Origin: Vicinamibacterales bacterium
Lineage (GTDB): Bacteria; Acidobacteriota; Vicinamibacteria; Vicinamibacterales; UBA8438
Assembly: GCA_937766455.1 (NCBI GenBank)
Contig: CALLXD010000005.1
Coordinates: 1 to 64,000 of the forward strand
DNA length: 64,000 bases
Direction of reading: 5' to 3'
Shown here: positions 8,631-18,655 of the stretch, piece by piece
How the letters are laid out: each line of letters starts with the position of its first letter
How positions within the stretch are numbered: the stretch's first letter is position 1
Translations under genes and position numbers: made by a program
Notes under the pieces: model-generated
Database searches by the model: none
What the model was told of the DNA's origin: nothing
The model's input: the letters and a program-made list of their open reading frames with translations, nothing else

Positions 8631-9908
8631 CTAGCCGAACACCTCACGTACCTTGTTCAGCGCCGACACCAGCTGATCGATTTCAGCCGTCGTGTTGTAC
8701 ATCGCGAGCGACGCGCGGGCCGTGGCTGGAACCTGGAATCTGTCCATGACTGGCTGCGTGCAGTGATGTCCGGTTCGAATGGCCACTCCCTCGGTGTCCA
8801 CGATGGTGCCGATGTCATGCGCGTGGACGCCGTCGAGCACGAATGACAGGATGCTCGCCTTGTTCGGCGCCGTCCCGATGAGTCGAAGCCCGGGCACGGC
8901 GCTGAGTGCGGCGGTCGCGTACGAGAGCAGCTGGCGTTCATGGGCGGCGATGGCCCCGAAGCCCACCCCGGTGATGAAGTCCACCGCGGCGCCGAGACCG
9001 ATCGCGCCGGCGATATGCGGGGTGCCAGCTTCAAACTTGTGCGGCACGTCGTTATAGGTGGTCCGCTCAAAGGTCACGGACCGAATCATGTCCCCGCCGC
9101 CCTGGTAGGGCGGCATGGCATCGAGCAACGCGCGGCGCCCATACAGCGCGCCGATGCCGGTCGGGCCATACAGCTTGTGGCCCGTCACGACGTAGAAATC
9201 GCAGCCAAGCGCCTGCACATCGACCGGCATGTGATAGGCCGCCTGCGAGCCGTCGATAAGCACCGGTACACCCTGAGCCTGGGCCAGTTCAACCACCTGG
9301 CGCACGGGATTGACGGTGCCGAGCGAGTTCGACATGTGCACGATTGACAGCAATTTGGTGCGAGGACCGAGCAGCGAAGCCAGCTCGTCGAGCATGAGCT
9401 CGCCGGTATCCGTGATGGGCACCACCCGGAGCCGGGCGCCCTGCTCTTCGCAGAGCATCTGCCACGGCACGATGTTTGAGTGGTGCTCCATGGTCGAGAT
9501 CACCACTTCATCGCCTGCGCCGACCTGCCGACGGCCAAACGTCTGCGCCACGAGGTTGATCCCCTCGGTGGCGTTGCGCGTGAAAATGATCTCTGCCGGC
9601 TCGGCTGCATGAAGAAAGCGGGCGACCTTCCCACGCGCGCCCTCATAGGCCTCTGTGGCCTGTTGACTCAGCGCATATACGCCACGGTGGATGTTCGCGT
9701 TCTCTGAGGCGTAGTAGCGCGACAGCGTATCGAGCACCGCGTGCGGTTTTTGCGTGGTGGCCGCATTGTCGAGATACGCGAGCGGCTTGTCGCCGGCGCG
9801 CTGCGCGAGAATCGGAAACTGCTCGCGGATCCGCTCGACGTCGAACGGCGCGTCCGTCGCGGTTGAGCCCGTGGGTGTGTGTGTGGTTGTCACGTCAGCG
9901 TCGCTCAC
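8631..9908 (-). CDS. sufS: Cysteine desulfurase SufS
   Basis: 425 residues from a GTG at 9908 that overlaps the sufD stop (GTGA); the longer open frame upstream only reads through sufD in another frame. A second GTG at 9893 is possible. PLP enzyme of fold type I: YLDNAATTQKP near the N-terminus, STMEHHSNIVPW, the PLP lysine in VTGHKLYGPTG, and the persulfide cysteine in RTGHHCTQPVMDRF, the class II (SufS) pattern. Removes sulfur from cysteine to feed SufU. The overlap with sufD implies translational coupling. Confidence 0.95.
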   Translation of the reverse strand: MSDADVTTTHTPTGSTATDAPFDVERIREQFPILAQRAGDKPLAYLDNAATTQKPHAVLDTLSRYYASENANIHRGVYALSQQATEAYEGARGKVARFLHAAEPAEIIFTRNATEGINLVAQTFGRRQVGAGDEVVISTMEHHSNIVPWQMLCEEQGARLRVVPITDTGELMLDELASLLGPRTKLLSIVHMSNSLGTVNPVRQVVELAQAQGVPVLIDGSQAAYHMPVDVQALGCDFYVVTGHKLYGPTGIGALYGRRALLDAMPPYQGGGDMIRSVTFERTTYNDVPHKFEAGTPHIAGAIGLGAAVDFITGVGFGAIAAHERQLLSYATAALSAVPGLRLIGTAPNKASILSFVLDGVHAHDIGTIVDTEGVAIRTGHHCTQPVMDRFQVPATARASLAMYNTTAEIDQLVSALNKVREVFG

Positions 9909-11227
9909 CCGCCGGCGCCGACCGGCAGCCGCTCCGTGAGTAGCGTGTCGAGTTGACGTCTGACGGCGTCGATCTTGATGTGGCTCAGCAGGTCCGCCGC
10001 AAACGCGTGAATCAGGAGTTGTCGTGCCTGCGCTTCGGATAGCGCCCGAGACCGCAGGTAGAACAGTGACTCCGCGTCGAGTTGGCCGACCGTGGCCCCG
10101 TGGGTGCACTTCACGTCGTCGGCGAAGATCTCGAGCTGCGGCTTTGTCGTGACCTGTGCATCTTCTGACAGCAGCAGCGCCTTGTTCGACTGCTTCGCGT
10201 CCGTCTTCTGCGCATCGAGGCGCACAATGATTTTGCCGTTGAATACTGCCCGGCTGCGGCCGCTGAGTATGCCTTTGTACAACTCATAGCTGTCACAGTG
10301 GGGTTTCGCATGGTCCATCGTCGTCTGGTTGTCGACCAATTGCTGGCCATTGCCCAGATACAACCCGTTCAACGTACAGACTGCACCCTCCCCGTCCAGC
10401 ACCACATGGGCTTCGTGCCGAACGATGGCGCCGCTGAGCGTGATGGCATGCGAGGAAAAATTGCTGGCCCGGCCAAGTCGTGCGAACAGTCCGCCGATCC
10501 GGAAGCCTGCCTGCGCCTCGCGCACGATCGCGTAGTGGTCGACAACCGCACCATCGGCTACGACGATCTCGGTCAGGGTGTTGTTGAGATACGGCGTGTC
10601 TCCCTCACCCGCGTGACTCTCGACCACGCGTACCTGACTGTTGGCGTCGGCCAGCACCAGGGCCCGCGGTTGACTCATCACGGGAACGCCGCCGCCCGTG
10701 GTGATGAACACGAGATGGATAGGCGCGTCAACGACGATACCCGCGCCGATTTCGATCACGGCCCCATCTCTGAGAAATGCGGTGTTGAGCGCGGTGAACG
10801 CGTGGTTCTCAATTCGAGCCAGGCGTCCGAGATGAGGGAGCACCGTATCCGGGTCACTGACCAGCACCTCGGCCAGGCTCCGCGCCCGTACCCCGGCTGG
10901 CAAGCCGTCGGTCGTCGAGAGCCCCGGCATGAACCACCCGTTCACGAACACCAGTTCTGGTCCGCCCAATTTGGGCAACGACAGCGCATCGAGCGCGGCC
11001 TGGCCGTATGTGGGCGTCCTTTCGGGAGCCACGAACGGTGTTTGGGCGATCGGGGCCACGTTCGAAAAGCGCCAATCTTCCATCCGCGTCGTCGGAAAAC
11101 CGAGGCGGTCAAAGCAGTGGAACGCGTCGTCACGAAGGGACGCCAGCGCATTCGGCAGCGCCGAGGCCTGTGCGCTCGCGGCAAATTGGGCGGCGTAGCT
11201 GTCTGCACCGGTGGCGATCTGGGTCAT
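9905..11227 (-). CDS. sufD: Fe-S assembly scaffold subunit SufD
   Basis: 440 residues. The N-terminus has the RMEDWRFSNVAPI element typical of SufD; the C-terminal half is the beta-helix shared by SufB and SufD, including KCTHGATVGQLDAESLFYLRSRAL, which holds the conserved histidine region. Forms the SufBC2D complex in the cytoplasm. Starts 8 nt after sufC stops and overlaps sufS by 4 nt, so the genes are co-translated. Confidence 0.95.
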   Translation of the reverse strand: MTQIATGADSYAAQFAASAQASALPNALASLRDDAFHCFDRLGFPTTRMEDWRFSNVAPIAQTPFVAPERTPTYGQAALDALSLPKLGGPELVFVNGWFMPGLSTTDGLPAGVRARSLAEVLVSDPDTVLPHLGRLARIENHAFTALNTAFLRDGAVIEIGAGIVVDAPIHLVFITTGGGVPVMSQPRALVLADANSQVRVVESHAGEGDTPYLNNTLTEIVVADGAVVDHYAIVREAQAGFRIGGLFARLGRASNFSSHAITLSGAIVRHEAHVVLDGEGAVCTLNGLYLGNGQQLVDNQTTMDHAKPHCDSYELYKGILSGRSRAVFNGKIIVRLDAQKTDAKQSNKALLLSEDAQVTTKPQLEIFADDVKCTHGATVGQLDAESLFYLRSRALSEAQARQLLIHAFAADLLSHIKIDAVRRQLDTLLTERLPVGAGG

Positions 11228-11235
11228 GTGATCAC

Positions 11236-11997
11236 CTATACCGATGCCGTCGCCGGCTCGGTCTCGATCCAGCCATAGCCCTTGGCTTCGAGTTCAAGGG
11301 CCAGTTCCTTGCCACCGGACTTGACGATCCGGCCACCGGACAGGACGTGCACGAAGTCGGGCACGATGTAGTTCAGCAGCCGTTGGTAGTGAGTGACCAC
11401 CACCATCGATCGATCAGGGCTCCGGAGCGCATTGACGCCGCCGGCAACGGTCTTCAGGGCGTCGATATCGAGCCCGGAGTCCGTTTCATCGAGTATCGCC
11501 AGCGTCGGTTCGAGCACGGCCATCTGGAAAATTTCGTTCCGCTTCTTCTCTCCGCCGGAGAATCCTTCATTGACCGGCCGGCTGAGGAGCGTGTCATCCA
11601 TCTGCAGCAGCGCCATCCGTTCACGGATCAAGGTCATGAAGTCCATCGCGTCAAGCTCCGGCTCGCCGCGGTGCTTGCGCACCTCGTTCAATCCGGCTTT
11701 GAGCAGATAGGCATTGTTCACACCGGGGATCTCGACCGGATACTGGAAGGCGAGAAACACCCCTTCCCGCGCCCGTTCCTCCGGTTCGAGGTCTAGCAGG
11801 TCCTGTCCTTTGAAGGTGACGGTGCCGCCGGTCACTTCAAGTCCGTCTCGGCCTGCGAGCACACCGGCCAGCGTGCTCTTCCCGGAGCCGTTCGGTCCCA
11901 TGATGGCGTGGACCTCACCGGCGTTCACGGTCAGATTGATGCCTTTCAGAATCTGGCGGTCGCCCGCCGAGGCATGTAAATCACGAATTTCGAGCAT
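11236..11997 (-). CDS. sufC: Fe-S assembly ATPase SufC
   Basis: 253 residues from MLEIRDLHASAG (ATG at 11997, with AAGGA about 5 nt upstream); the longer frame upstream is antisense-like reading through sufB. ABC-type ATPase: Walker A GPNGSGKST, signature SGGEKKR, Walker B LAILDETDSGLD (the ETDSGLD variant is typical of SufC), H-loop VVTHYQRLL. It has no membrane partner; it powers conformational change in SufBC2D. Confidence 0.96.
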   Translation of the reverse strand: MLEIRDLHASAGDRQILKGINLTVNAGEVHAIMGPNGSGKSTLAGVLAGRDGLEVTGGTVTFKGQDLLDLEPEERAREGVFLAFQYPVEIPGVNNAYLLKAGLNEVRKHRGEPELDAMDFMTLIRERMALLQMDDTLLSRPVNEGFSGGEKKRNEIFQMAVLEPTLAILDETDSGLDIDALKTVAGGVNALRSPDRSMVVVTHYQRLLNYIVPDFVHVLSGGRIVKSGGKELALELEAKGYGWIETEPATASV

Positions 11998-12043
11998 GTC
12001 CTTGTCTTTCGTTTCTTTCTGGTGCCGAACAATCACGCGGTGT

Positions 12044-13486
12044 TTAGCCGACGCTGCCTTCGAGGCTGACGCCAAGCAGCTTCTGTGCCTCGACCGCAAA
12101 CTCCATCGGCAACTCACGGAACACTTCTTTACAAAACCCGTTGACGATGAGGTTGACCGCATCCTCGGTCGAGAGTCCTCGCTGCCGACAATAAAAAATC
12201 TGGTCTTCCCCGATTTTCGAGGTTGATGCCTCGTGCTCGACCTGCGAGGTGGTGTTCTTGACCTCGAGATAGGGGAACGTGTGCGCGCCACACCGGTCCC
12301 CGATGAGCAGCGAGTCGCACTGCGAGAAATTGCGTGCGCCTGTCGCGCCTTTTCCGATCCGAACCAGTCCGCGGTACGTGTTCTGGCCCCGTCCGGCGGA
12401 GATCCCCTTCGAGATGATGGTGCTGCGCGTGTTCTTGCCCAGGTGCACCATCTTTGTCCCGGTGTCGGCCTCCTGGCAGTTGTTCGTCACGGCGACCGAA
12501 TAGAACTCGCCGACCGAGTTGTCCCCCTGGAGGATGCAGCTTGGATATTTCCAGGTGATCGCGGAGCCGGTCTCCACCTGGGTCCAGGTGACCTTCGCGT
12601 TGGCGAACGCCTTTCCTCGCTTGGTCACGAAGTTGAAGATGCCGCCTTTGCCGTTCTCGTCGCCGGGATACCAGTTCTGTACGGTGGAGTACTTGATGGT
12701 GGCGTCATCCAGTGCCACCAGCTCGACGACCGCCGCATGCAACTGGTTCTCGTCCCGTTGCGGTGCCGTGCAGCCCTCGAGATAGCTGACCTCGGCTCCC
12801 TCATCGGCGATCAGCAGGGTCCGCTCGAACTGTCCGGTGTTGGCCGCGTTGATGCGGAAGTATGTGGAGAGCTCCATCGGGCACTTCACCCCTTTCGGGA
12901 TGTAGGCGAACGATCCGTCACTAAAGACGGCGGAGTTCAGTGCGGCAAAGAAATTGTCCGAGTGGGGTACGACGGAGCCCAGGTATTTCCGGACCAGGTC
13001 GGGATGTTCCCGCACCGCTTCGGAAAACGAGCAAAAGATGATGCCCAGATTCGCCAACGTGTCCTTGAACGTGGTGGCCACCGACACGCTGTCAAAGACG
13101 GCGTCGACGGCCACTCCTGAGAGCCGTTTCTGCTCGTCAAGCGAGATCCCGAGTTTGTCGAACGTCGCTCGAATTTCAGGGTCGACGTCGTCCAGACTGT
13201 CGAGTTTGATCTGCTTTTTGGGCGCCGCGTAGTAACTGATGGATTGGTAGTCGATCGGGTCGTAATGGACGTTGTGCCACTCCGGCTCGGACATCTTCAA
13301 CCAGACGCGAAACGCGTTGAGGCGCCACTCCAACAGCCATTCCGGCTCTTCCTTCTTTGAAGAGATGAGCCGAACGACGTCTTCGTTCAGCCCGATCGGG
13401 ATGGAATCGGTTTCGACATCGGTGACGAAGCCGTACTTGTATTCCTGATTCGCAAGCTCTTCAACGGTCTCGGTGGCAGTACTCAT
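12044..13486 (-). CDS. sufB: Fe-S assembly scaffold subunit SufB
   Basis: 480 residues, the standard length. Family blocks include the N-terminal [19 protein letters not shown] region, [40 protein letters not shown] and the C-terminal [21 protein letters not shown], with the conserved C-terminal cysteine used in cluster assembly. First gene of the sufBCDSUT operon, 46 nt ahead of sufC. A palindrome lying between plausible -35 and -10 boxes upstream suggests repression, probably in response to Fe-S or iron status. Confidence 0.97.
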   Translation of the reverse strand: MSTATETVEELANQEYKYGFVTDVETDSIPIGLNEDVVRLISSKKEEPEWLLEWRLNAFRVWLKMSEPEWHNVHYDPIDYQSISYYAAPKKQIKLDSLDDVDPEIRATFDKLGISLDEQKRLSGVAVDAVFDSVSVATTFKDTLANLGIIFCSFSEAVREHPDLVRKYLGSVVPHSDNFFAALNSAVFSDGSFAYIPKGVKCPMELSTYFRINAANTGQFERTLLIADEGAEVSYLEGCTAPQRDENQLHAAVVELVALDDATIKYSTVQNWYPGDENGKGGIFNFVTKRGKAFANAKVTWTQVETGSAITWKYPSCILQGDNSVGEFYSVAVTNNCQEADTGTKMVHLGKNTRSTIISKGISAGRGQNTYRGLVRIGKGATGARNFSQCDSLLIGDRCGAHTFPYLEVKNTTSQVEHEASTSKIGEDQIFYCRQRGLSTEDAVNLIVNGFCKEVFRELPMEFAVEAQKLLGVSLEGSVG

Positions 13487-13557
13487 GATGCTCCTGAGCG
13501 GTACCCCAGCACCCCTCGCTGCGCGGACGGTACACAGGTCAGATTAGTGGTCTAGGG

Positions 13558-13587
13558 CTATTCCCGACCGAATTGGTCGTATATCAA
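13558..13587 (-). promoter_or_regulatory. Putative sufB promoter with operator palindrome in the spacer
   Basis: On the - strand, TTGATA (13587-13582) and GAATAG (13563-13558) are separated by 18 bp. The palindrome CGACC-AATTC-GGTCG (13579-13565) occupies that spacer almost exactly, the usual place for a repressor site. By analogy with other suf operons the repressor could be an Rrf2/IscR- or SufR-type protein, but no regulator gene lies next to it. Confidence 0.4.
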
Positions 13588-13676
13588 CATACCACGCCAG
13601 CCAGGAATCAGGGAACCCCTTCGCGCGGTGACGATTGACGTTGGGGCGGTAGCGCGAACGGCTATGGATTGAGGAG

Positions 13677-15374
13677 TTATTCGGCGCTGGCGGGCGATGG
13701 CCTCATAACACTCAAGGTGAGGCCCACCGCCACGACGGCGGCGGCGCCGACGACGTTGTACCAAATATAGGAAATCTCGCTGGTCGCCTCGACAAGCCCG
13801 ACCACAGCCATCCCGGCGAGCAGCCCCCAGAAGGCCCCATTGGCCGTCGCCCGCGGCACCGCGATGGCGAGTATGAACACCCCGAGTAGCGAGCCGTAGA
13901 AGTAGGACCCCACGCGGTTGACGACCTCGATGAGCGACCCGAGATTCGCGGCGTACAGCGCAAAACCGGTGGCGAAAACGCCCCAGAACGCGGTTGTCAC
14001 CTTCGACACGAACAGGTAGTGCCGGTCGGTGGCTTCCGGTCGCAGATGGCGTTTGTAGAAATCCATCACACTGGTGGCCGACAGGGCGTTGAGCTCGGCC
14101 GCAATGCTCGACATGGCGGCGGCCAACACCGCGGCGATCAGCAGCCCGACCAAGCCGATGGGGAGCCGTGTCGTGATGAACGTCGGGAATACATAGTTGA
14201 CATCCGAGTAATTGGTATCGCCGCTCACCGCCCGTACCAGGTCCACGGCGCCGGCACGGACGTCCGCAACCTGCGCCTGGCTTTCGAGAAAGCGGCTGCG
14301 CGCCTCGGCGGTGGCTTGGGCGTCGCCCGAACGACGAACCGTAATCATCTGGTTGGCCGCGTCACGGCGGTCCTCGAACGCGGTGTGGAACTGCGTCTCC
14401 AGTTCGGTGAACTCCGCCGCGCGCGCGCCAGCCCGAATCTCACTCTCGTGAGTCGGGTTGAACAGCATCGGGGGCTCCTGGAACAGATAAAACACGAAGA
14501 CGAGCACCCCGGTGAGCAGAATCAGCGCTTGCAAAGGGATTTTCCAAAACGCGCTCATCAGCAACGAACGACGGCCCGCGTCGACCGACTGGGCGGTCAG
14601 ATATCGCTGGACCTGGCTCTGATCGCACCCGAAATACCCGAGCATGAGGAAGACTCCGCCGAGCAATCCTGACCAGAAGGTGTAGGTCTCGGTGAGATCG
14701 AAGCTGAAGTCGATGGTCGTCAGTCGTCCGGTGGCCCCGGCCACATGGAGCGCTTCTCCTACCCCCACCCCATCGGGTAGATCGAAAATCAGGATGCAGA
14801 CCGCGGCTGTGACCCCGCCGACGATGACCACCATCTGCTTCACGTCCGCCCATGTCACCGCTTGCACGCCACCAAACATGGTGTACAGGGTGGTCGGTAC
14901 GCCGATGGCGAGAGCCGTGAAGACCAGGTTCCATCCCAGTACGATCGACAGCACCACGGCCGGGGCTGAGATGACGACCCCGACCGCGAGACCGCGAGAG
15001 ATCAGGAACAAGAGGCCGGCCAGGGCTCGGGTCTTACTGTCGAATCGTCGCTCGAGGTATTCGTAGGCGGTGAAGACCTTCGCTCTGTAGAAGAACGGGA
15101 CCAAGGTCACGGACAAAATGATCATCGCGACCGGCAGGCCGAAGTAGAACTGCACAAACCGCATGCCGTCCGCGTAGCCCTGACCGGTGGTCCCAACGAG
15201 GGTGATCGCGCTCATCTGGGTGGCCATCACGGACAACCCGACCGCCCACCACGGAAGCGACCGTCCGGCCAGAAAATACCCCTCCACGCCGTCGGTGTGC
15301 TTCGAGCGCTTGAGCCCGTCGTAGATCACCCATGTGAGGTAGGCGACGATGATGCCCCAGTCGATTGGATGCAT
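13677..15374 (-). CDS. Sodium:solute symporter family transporter
   Basis: 565 residues with about 13 hydrophobic segments, as expected for the SSS (SLC5) family. The N-terminal [35 protein letters not shown] contains the sodium-site region; later [21 protein letters not shown] matches the family's TM8-9 region. A ~90-residue soluble, charged insert (about residues 305-390) interrupts the transmembrane pattern. The substrate cannot be told; acidobacterial members often lie near sugar or amino-acid catabolism genes. It follows a small membrane ORF that may be co-transcribed. Confidence 0.85.
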   Translation of the reverse strand: MHPIDWGIIVAYLTWVIYDGLKRSKHTDGVEGYFLAGRSLPWWAVGLSVMATQMSAITLVGTTGQGYADGMRFVQFYFGLPVAMIILSVTLVPFFYRAKVFTAYEYLERRFDSKTRALAGLLFLISRGLAVGVVISAPAVVLSIVLGWNLVFTALAIGVPTTLYTMFGGVQAVTWADVKQMVVIVGGVTAAVCILIFDLPDGVGVGEALHVAGATGRLTTIDFSFDLTETYTFWSGLLGGVFLMLGYFGCDQSQVQRYLTAQSVDAGRRSLLMSAFWKIPLQALILLTGVLVFVFYLFQEPPMLFNPTHESEIRAGARAAEFTELETQFHTAFEDRRDAANQMITVRRSGDAQATAEARSRFLESQAQVADVRAGAVDLVRAVSGDTNYSDVNYVFPTFITTRLPIGLVGLLIAAVLAAAMSSIAAELNALSATSVMDFYKRHLRPEATDRHYLFVSKVTTAFWGVFATGFALYAANLGSLIEVVNRVGSYFYGSLLGVFILAIAVPRATANGAFWGLLAGMAVVGLVEATSEISYIWYNVVGAAAVVAVGLTLSVMRPSPASAE

Positions 15375-15421
15375 GGTGACGTTTCAACGGAGCACACGGA
15401 TCACGGTGGGGACGGCGCGCA

Positions 15422-15574
15422 TCAGCCCGAAAAGTACCGTGAGAAGAGCCACAGTCCGGTGAGTACCACCACTTCGGTGGCCACCACCGCGACGTAGACA
15501 AAGCCGAACGGTTCCTCGCCCCGGGTGTCGATGACCCGCGGTTGTCTCGGTGCAGCGGCAGTGGTGTGGTCCAT
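15422..15574 (-). CDS. Small single-span membrane protein upstream of the symporter
   Basis: About 50 residues from MDHTTAAAPRQP: a short polar N-terminus then one clear membrane helix (FVYVAVVATEVVVLTGLWLF). An upstream in-frame start at 15631 exists but adds unlikely sequence. It ends 47 nt before the symporter start and shares its strand, so the two may be one transcript; it is also divergent from the cytochrome oxidase operon. No family recognised. Confidence 0.45.
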   Translation of the reverse strand: MDHTTAAAPRQPRVIDTRGEEPFGFVYVAVVATEVVVLTGLWLFSRYFSG

Positions 15575-15656
15575 GTGCAGATGTGCCTGTGCGGCAGTAT
15601 ACCCGCCCCATCGCAGCGCGGCCGATCCCACTGGCCAGGGCCCAGGGGCCGCGGGG

Positions 15657-15685
15657 TTGCACCCCGGCGACCGCGCCGATAGAAT
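15657..15685 (+). promoter_or_regulatory. Candidate promoter of the cytochrome oxidase operon
   Basis: TTGCAC (15657-15662), a 17-bp spacer, and TAGAAT (15680-15685) make a good sigma70-like promoter 205 bp upstream of the ctaD start. The ~315-bp interval 15575-15890 holds no convincing gene; the remaining ~200 bp would be a 5' leader. No regulator motif was recognised. Confidence 0.4.
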
Positions 15686-15890
15686 TGCGCGGGCATTGGG
15701 AGCGCTTGTGAAAAAATGCGCGTTTCCGAAACTCGGGCCAGCGCGTGGTTGGATCGTGTCGCGCCGGCGAGTGACGAGAACGCTGACGCGCGGCTAGATG
15801 CGCCCGCTGCCAGACGAAAGTTTGCTGCTCCGACAAGGCCGCGACATTGGCTGGTCGGTATCCGGGAAGGTCAAGAAAGGAGTCACGACG

Positions 15891-17675
15891 TTGGACAACG
15901 TGACCACCGCCGAAGGAATCGCGCACGCTGAACACGGTCATGACGAGCACGAGCTGAGCTTTCTTCAGTCGTACGTGTTCTCGCTCGACCACAAGGTGAT
16001 CGGTATTCAGTACGCCATCACCGCGCTGCTATTTCTGCTGTTCGGGTTCACCCTCATGATGCTCATGCGGTGGAATCTGGCCTTTCCGGGTCGGCCAATC
16101 CCCGTGATTGGCAACTTCTTGGGCATGGCGAACGCGCCTGGCGGCATCATGTTGCCAGAGTTCTACAACCAGCTGGGCGCCATGCACGGCACCATCATGG
16201 TGTTCCTGGGGGTGGTGCCATTGGCCGTCGGCGGCTTCGGCAACTACGTACTCCCGCTGCAGATCGGCGCGCCCGACATGGCGTTCCCGAGGCTGAACAT
16301 GGCCAGCTACTGGTCGTTCTTCCTCGGCGGGGTCATCATGGTCGCCAGCTTCTTTGTCCCCGGCGGGGCGGCGAATTCAGGCTGGACGTCCTATGCCCCG
16401 CTGTCGGTCCTTGCGCTCGAAGGACAGACCTGGTGGTTGATCGGGATGATCTTCCTGATCACCTCGTCGCTGCTCGGTTCGGTCAACTTCATTGTGACCA
16501 CCCTGCAGCTCAGGGCACCGGGCCTGAGCTTTATGCGGCTGCCCTTCTTCGTCTGGGCGCAGCTCGTGACGTCGTTCCTGCTCCTGTTGGCCTTCCCGCC
16601 GCTCGAAGCGGCTGGGGTGCTTCAGCTCATGGACCGGGTGGCGGACACCAGTTTCTTCATGCCGAGCGGACTGGTCACCGGGGACGGGCCGCTGGAAATC
16701 AGCGGCGGCGGCAGCCCACTGCTTTGGCAGCACCTGTTCTGGTTCCTGGCGCACCCCGAGGTCTATGTCCTCATACTGCCGGCGCTGGGTATCGTCGGCG
16801 AGGTCGTCGCCAACAACACCCGGAAGCCGCTGTGGGGCTATCGCGTGCTGGTCGCTTCAGTAATCTTCCTCGGCTTCATGTCCTTCATCGTGTGGGCGCA
16901 CCACATGTTCCTGACCGGCATGGGCACCACCATCAGCACGTTCTTTCAAACCACGACGATGATCATCTCGATTCCGTCCGTGGTCATCCTGTCGGCGATG
17001 TTTCTGTCGCTGTATGGCGGGTCGATTCGATACACCGTGCCGATGCTGTTCGCGCTGGCGTTTCTTCCGATGTTTGGCATCGGTGGGCTCACCGGACTGC
17101 CGCTGGGGCTGACGGCGCCGGATATTCATCTGCACGATACGTACTACGTCATCGGCCACTTCCACTATGTCGTGGCGCCGGGCACGATCTTCGCGTTGTT
17201 CGCGGGCATCTATTACTGGTTCCCGAAAGCCACTGGACGCCTGATGAACGACCTGCTCGGCAGGATTCACTTCTGGGGCTCCATCGTCGCCATCAATTGC
17301 GTGTTCATGCCGATGTTCATCACCGGACTGGCAGGCATGAATCGGCGTCTCTACGATGGGGGCATGCAGTATGCCCACGTGCAGGGGGTGATGGAGTGGA
17401 ACGCCTTCATGTCATACGGGGCGTGGACGCTCGGTTTTTTCCAGATCTTCTTCATCTTCAACTTCTTCTGGAGCATCCGGCACGGCAAGAAGGTGGGCGA
17501 CAATCCCTGGAACGCGACGACCCTCGAATGGCAGGCGCCGTCTCCGCCGCCGCACGGGAACTTCACCACTCCGCCGGAAGTGCACCGCGGGCCGTACGAG
17601 TACAGCGTGCCCGGCGCTTCGAGCGACTTCTCCATGCAGGGTCAGGCCCCAGAGGCCGAATCCGCGAAGGTGTAA
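15891..17675 (+). CDS. ctaD: Cytochrome c oxidase subunit I (aa3 type)
   Basis: About 594 residues. Start taken as TTG at 15891 because AAAGGAG lies 8 nt upstream; an ATG at 15798 is in frame but its extension looks non-coding. Twelve-plus membrane helices. Heme and copper ligands are present: GAMHGTIMVF (low-spin heme His), HPEVY (CuB His, proton-relay Glu, cross-linked Tyr), WAHHMF (two CuB His) and VIGHFHYV (heme a3 and heme a His). HPEVY marks an A1-type oxidase. It reduces oxygen to water and pumps protons. First gene of the operon. Confidence 0.95.
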   Translation: MDNVTTAEGIAHAEHGHDEHELSFLQSYVFSLDHKVIGIQYAITALLFLLFGFTLMMLMRWNLAFPGRPIPVIGNFLGMANAPGGIMLPEFYNQLGAMHGTIMVFLGVVPLAVGGFGNYVLPLQIGAPDMAFPRLNMASYWSFFLGGVIMVASFFVPGGAANSGWTSYAPLSVLALEGQTWWLIGMIFLITSSLLGSVNFIVTTLQLRAPGLSFMRLPFFVWAQLVTSFLLLLAFPPLEAAGVLQLMDRVADTSFFMPSGLVTGDGPLEISGGGSPLLWQHLFWFLAHPEVYVLILPALGIVGEVVANNTRKPLWGYRVLVASVIFLGFMSFIVWAHHMFLTGMGTTISTFFQTTTMIISIPSVVILSAMFLSLYGGSIRYTVPMLFALAFLPMFGIGGLTGLPLGLTAPDIHLHDTYYVIGHFHYVVAPGTIFALFAGIYYWFPKATGRLMNDLLGRIHFWGSIVAINCVFMPMFITGLAGMNRRLYDGGMQYAHVQGVMEWNAFMSYGAWTLGFFQIFFIFNFFWSIRHGKKVGDNPWNATTLEWQAPSPPPHGNFTTPPEVHRGPYEYSVPGASSDFSMQGQAPEAESAKV

Positions 17676-17681
17676 CGACCG

Positions 17682-18272
17682 ATGGAAATTCCGTATACCG
17701 TAGAGGCCCGGCCGGACACCGGGTTGAACAACGTCAAGCTCGGCATCTGGCTGTTTCTCGCCTCCGAGGTGATGCTGTTCGGCGGGCTGTTCTCGGCCTA
17801 TGTGCTGCTCCGGATGGGCGCGGTCGACTGGCCGCTGGGCTCCGAGTTTCTGAACATTCCGATCGGCACCGTCAATACGGCAATTCTGATCGGCTCCAGC
17901 GTCACGATGGTCATGGCCTACGCGTCGCTCAAGCTCGGCGACTTCGCCAAGTACAAGGGCTATATGGCGGCCACGGTGCTGCTGCCGGTGCTCTTCCTGT
18001 GCATCAAGGGTTACGAGTACTACGAAAAGGTGCAGCATGATCATCTGCCGTCCCACAGTACGTTTCTGGCGATCTACTGGACGATGACCGCGCTCCACGG
18101 GTTGCACATCATCGGCGGCATTGCTGTGAACGGCTATTTCTGGGGCCCCGGCAGCAAGATGTGGCATACCAAGCCGGCGATGTTTGAGAACCGCATCGAA
18201 GCCGCTGGCCTGTACTGGCACTTCGTGGATCTGGTCTGGATTTTCCTGTTTCCCGTGCTGTATCTCCTGTAA
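17682..18272 (+). CDS. ctaE: Cytochrome c oxidase subunit III
   Basis: 196 residues, five membrane helices. Typical blocks: LGIWLFLASEVMLFGGLFSAYVLLR at the N-terminus (with the conserved Glu), STFLAIYWTMTALHGLHIIGG and the C-terminal WHFVDLVWIFLFPVLYL. Short five-helix form, lacking the first two helices of mitochondrial COX3, as is common in bacteria. Starts 6 nt after ctaD ends. Confidence 0.95.
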   Translation: MEIPYTVEARPDTGLNNVKLGIWLFLASEVMLFGGLFSAYVLLRMGAVDWPLGSEFLNIPIGTVNTAILIGSSVTMVMAYASLKLGDFAKYKGYMAATVLLPVLFLCIKGYEYYEKVQHDHLPSHSTFLAIYWTMTALHGLHIIGGIAVNGYFWGPGSKMWHTKPAMFENRIEAAGLYWHFVDLVWIFLFPVLYLL

Positions 18273-18297
18273 CGCGGCAGAGGCTCAAGGAGTCGTC

Positions 18298-18655
18298 ATG
18301 AGCGGTAGCGCAGAAGAAGTCAGAAAACACATCGCGACCTATAAGAAGATCGCCGCGGCTCTCGCCGTGGGCACGGTCGTCACGGTCCTCGCGTCGTATC
18401 TGGATGTCTCAGTTCCCCTCGGCATCACGATCGCGTTGATCATCGCCACCACCAAGGCCTCACTCGTGGCGAACTACTTCATGCACCTCGGCGAGGAACG
18501 CAGCGCGTGGTTGAAGTTGACCGTTGGGGCTCACTGCGGCCTTCTGGTTGGTCTTGATGCTGGTGCCGATTTTTACTGTCTCGGACCACATCGGGGTCGC
18601 CAAGACGCTGCCGAACGCGAACGCGCCTGTTGAGCACGAGGCTGAGGAACACTGA
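18298..18655 (+). CDS. ctaF: Cytochrome c oxidase subunit IV (one-base frameshift in the assembly)
   Basis: Starts at ATG 18298 with AAGGAG upstream. The frame carries the COX4 family motif VANYFMHLGEER to about LKLTV, then goes wrong; moving one base forward near 18519-18523 (GTTGGGG, probably one base too many) restores GLTAAFWLVLMLVPIFTVSDHIG and a stop at 18653-18655. The corrected protein has about 118 residues and three helices, and its TGA overlaps the next ATG (TGATG), which supports the correction. Uncorrected, the ORF would run to 18633. Subunit IV stabilises the oxidase. Confidence 0.85.

Noticed and set aside
13558..13764. A 68-residue ORF upstream of sufB (Arg-rich start, ends MLIYDQFGRE)
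   Set aside because: Poly-Arg composition antisense to the symporter 3' end and overlap with the putative promoter make coding unlikely.
16070..18040. A 656-residue open frame on the + strand over ctaD and ctaE
   Set aside because: It is a shifted-frame shadow of strongly conserved oxidase genes with His/Arg-rich composition.
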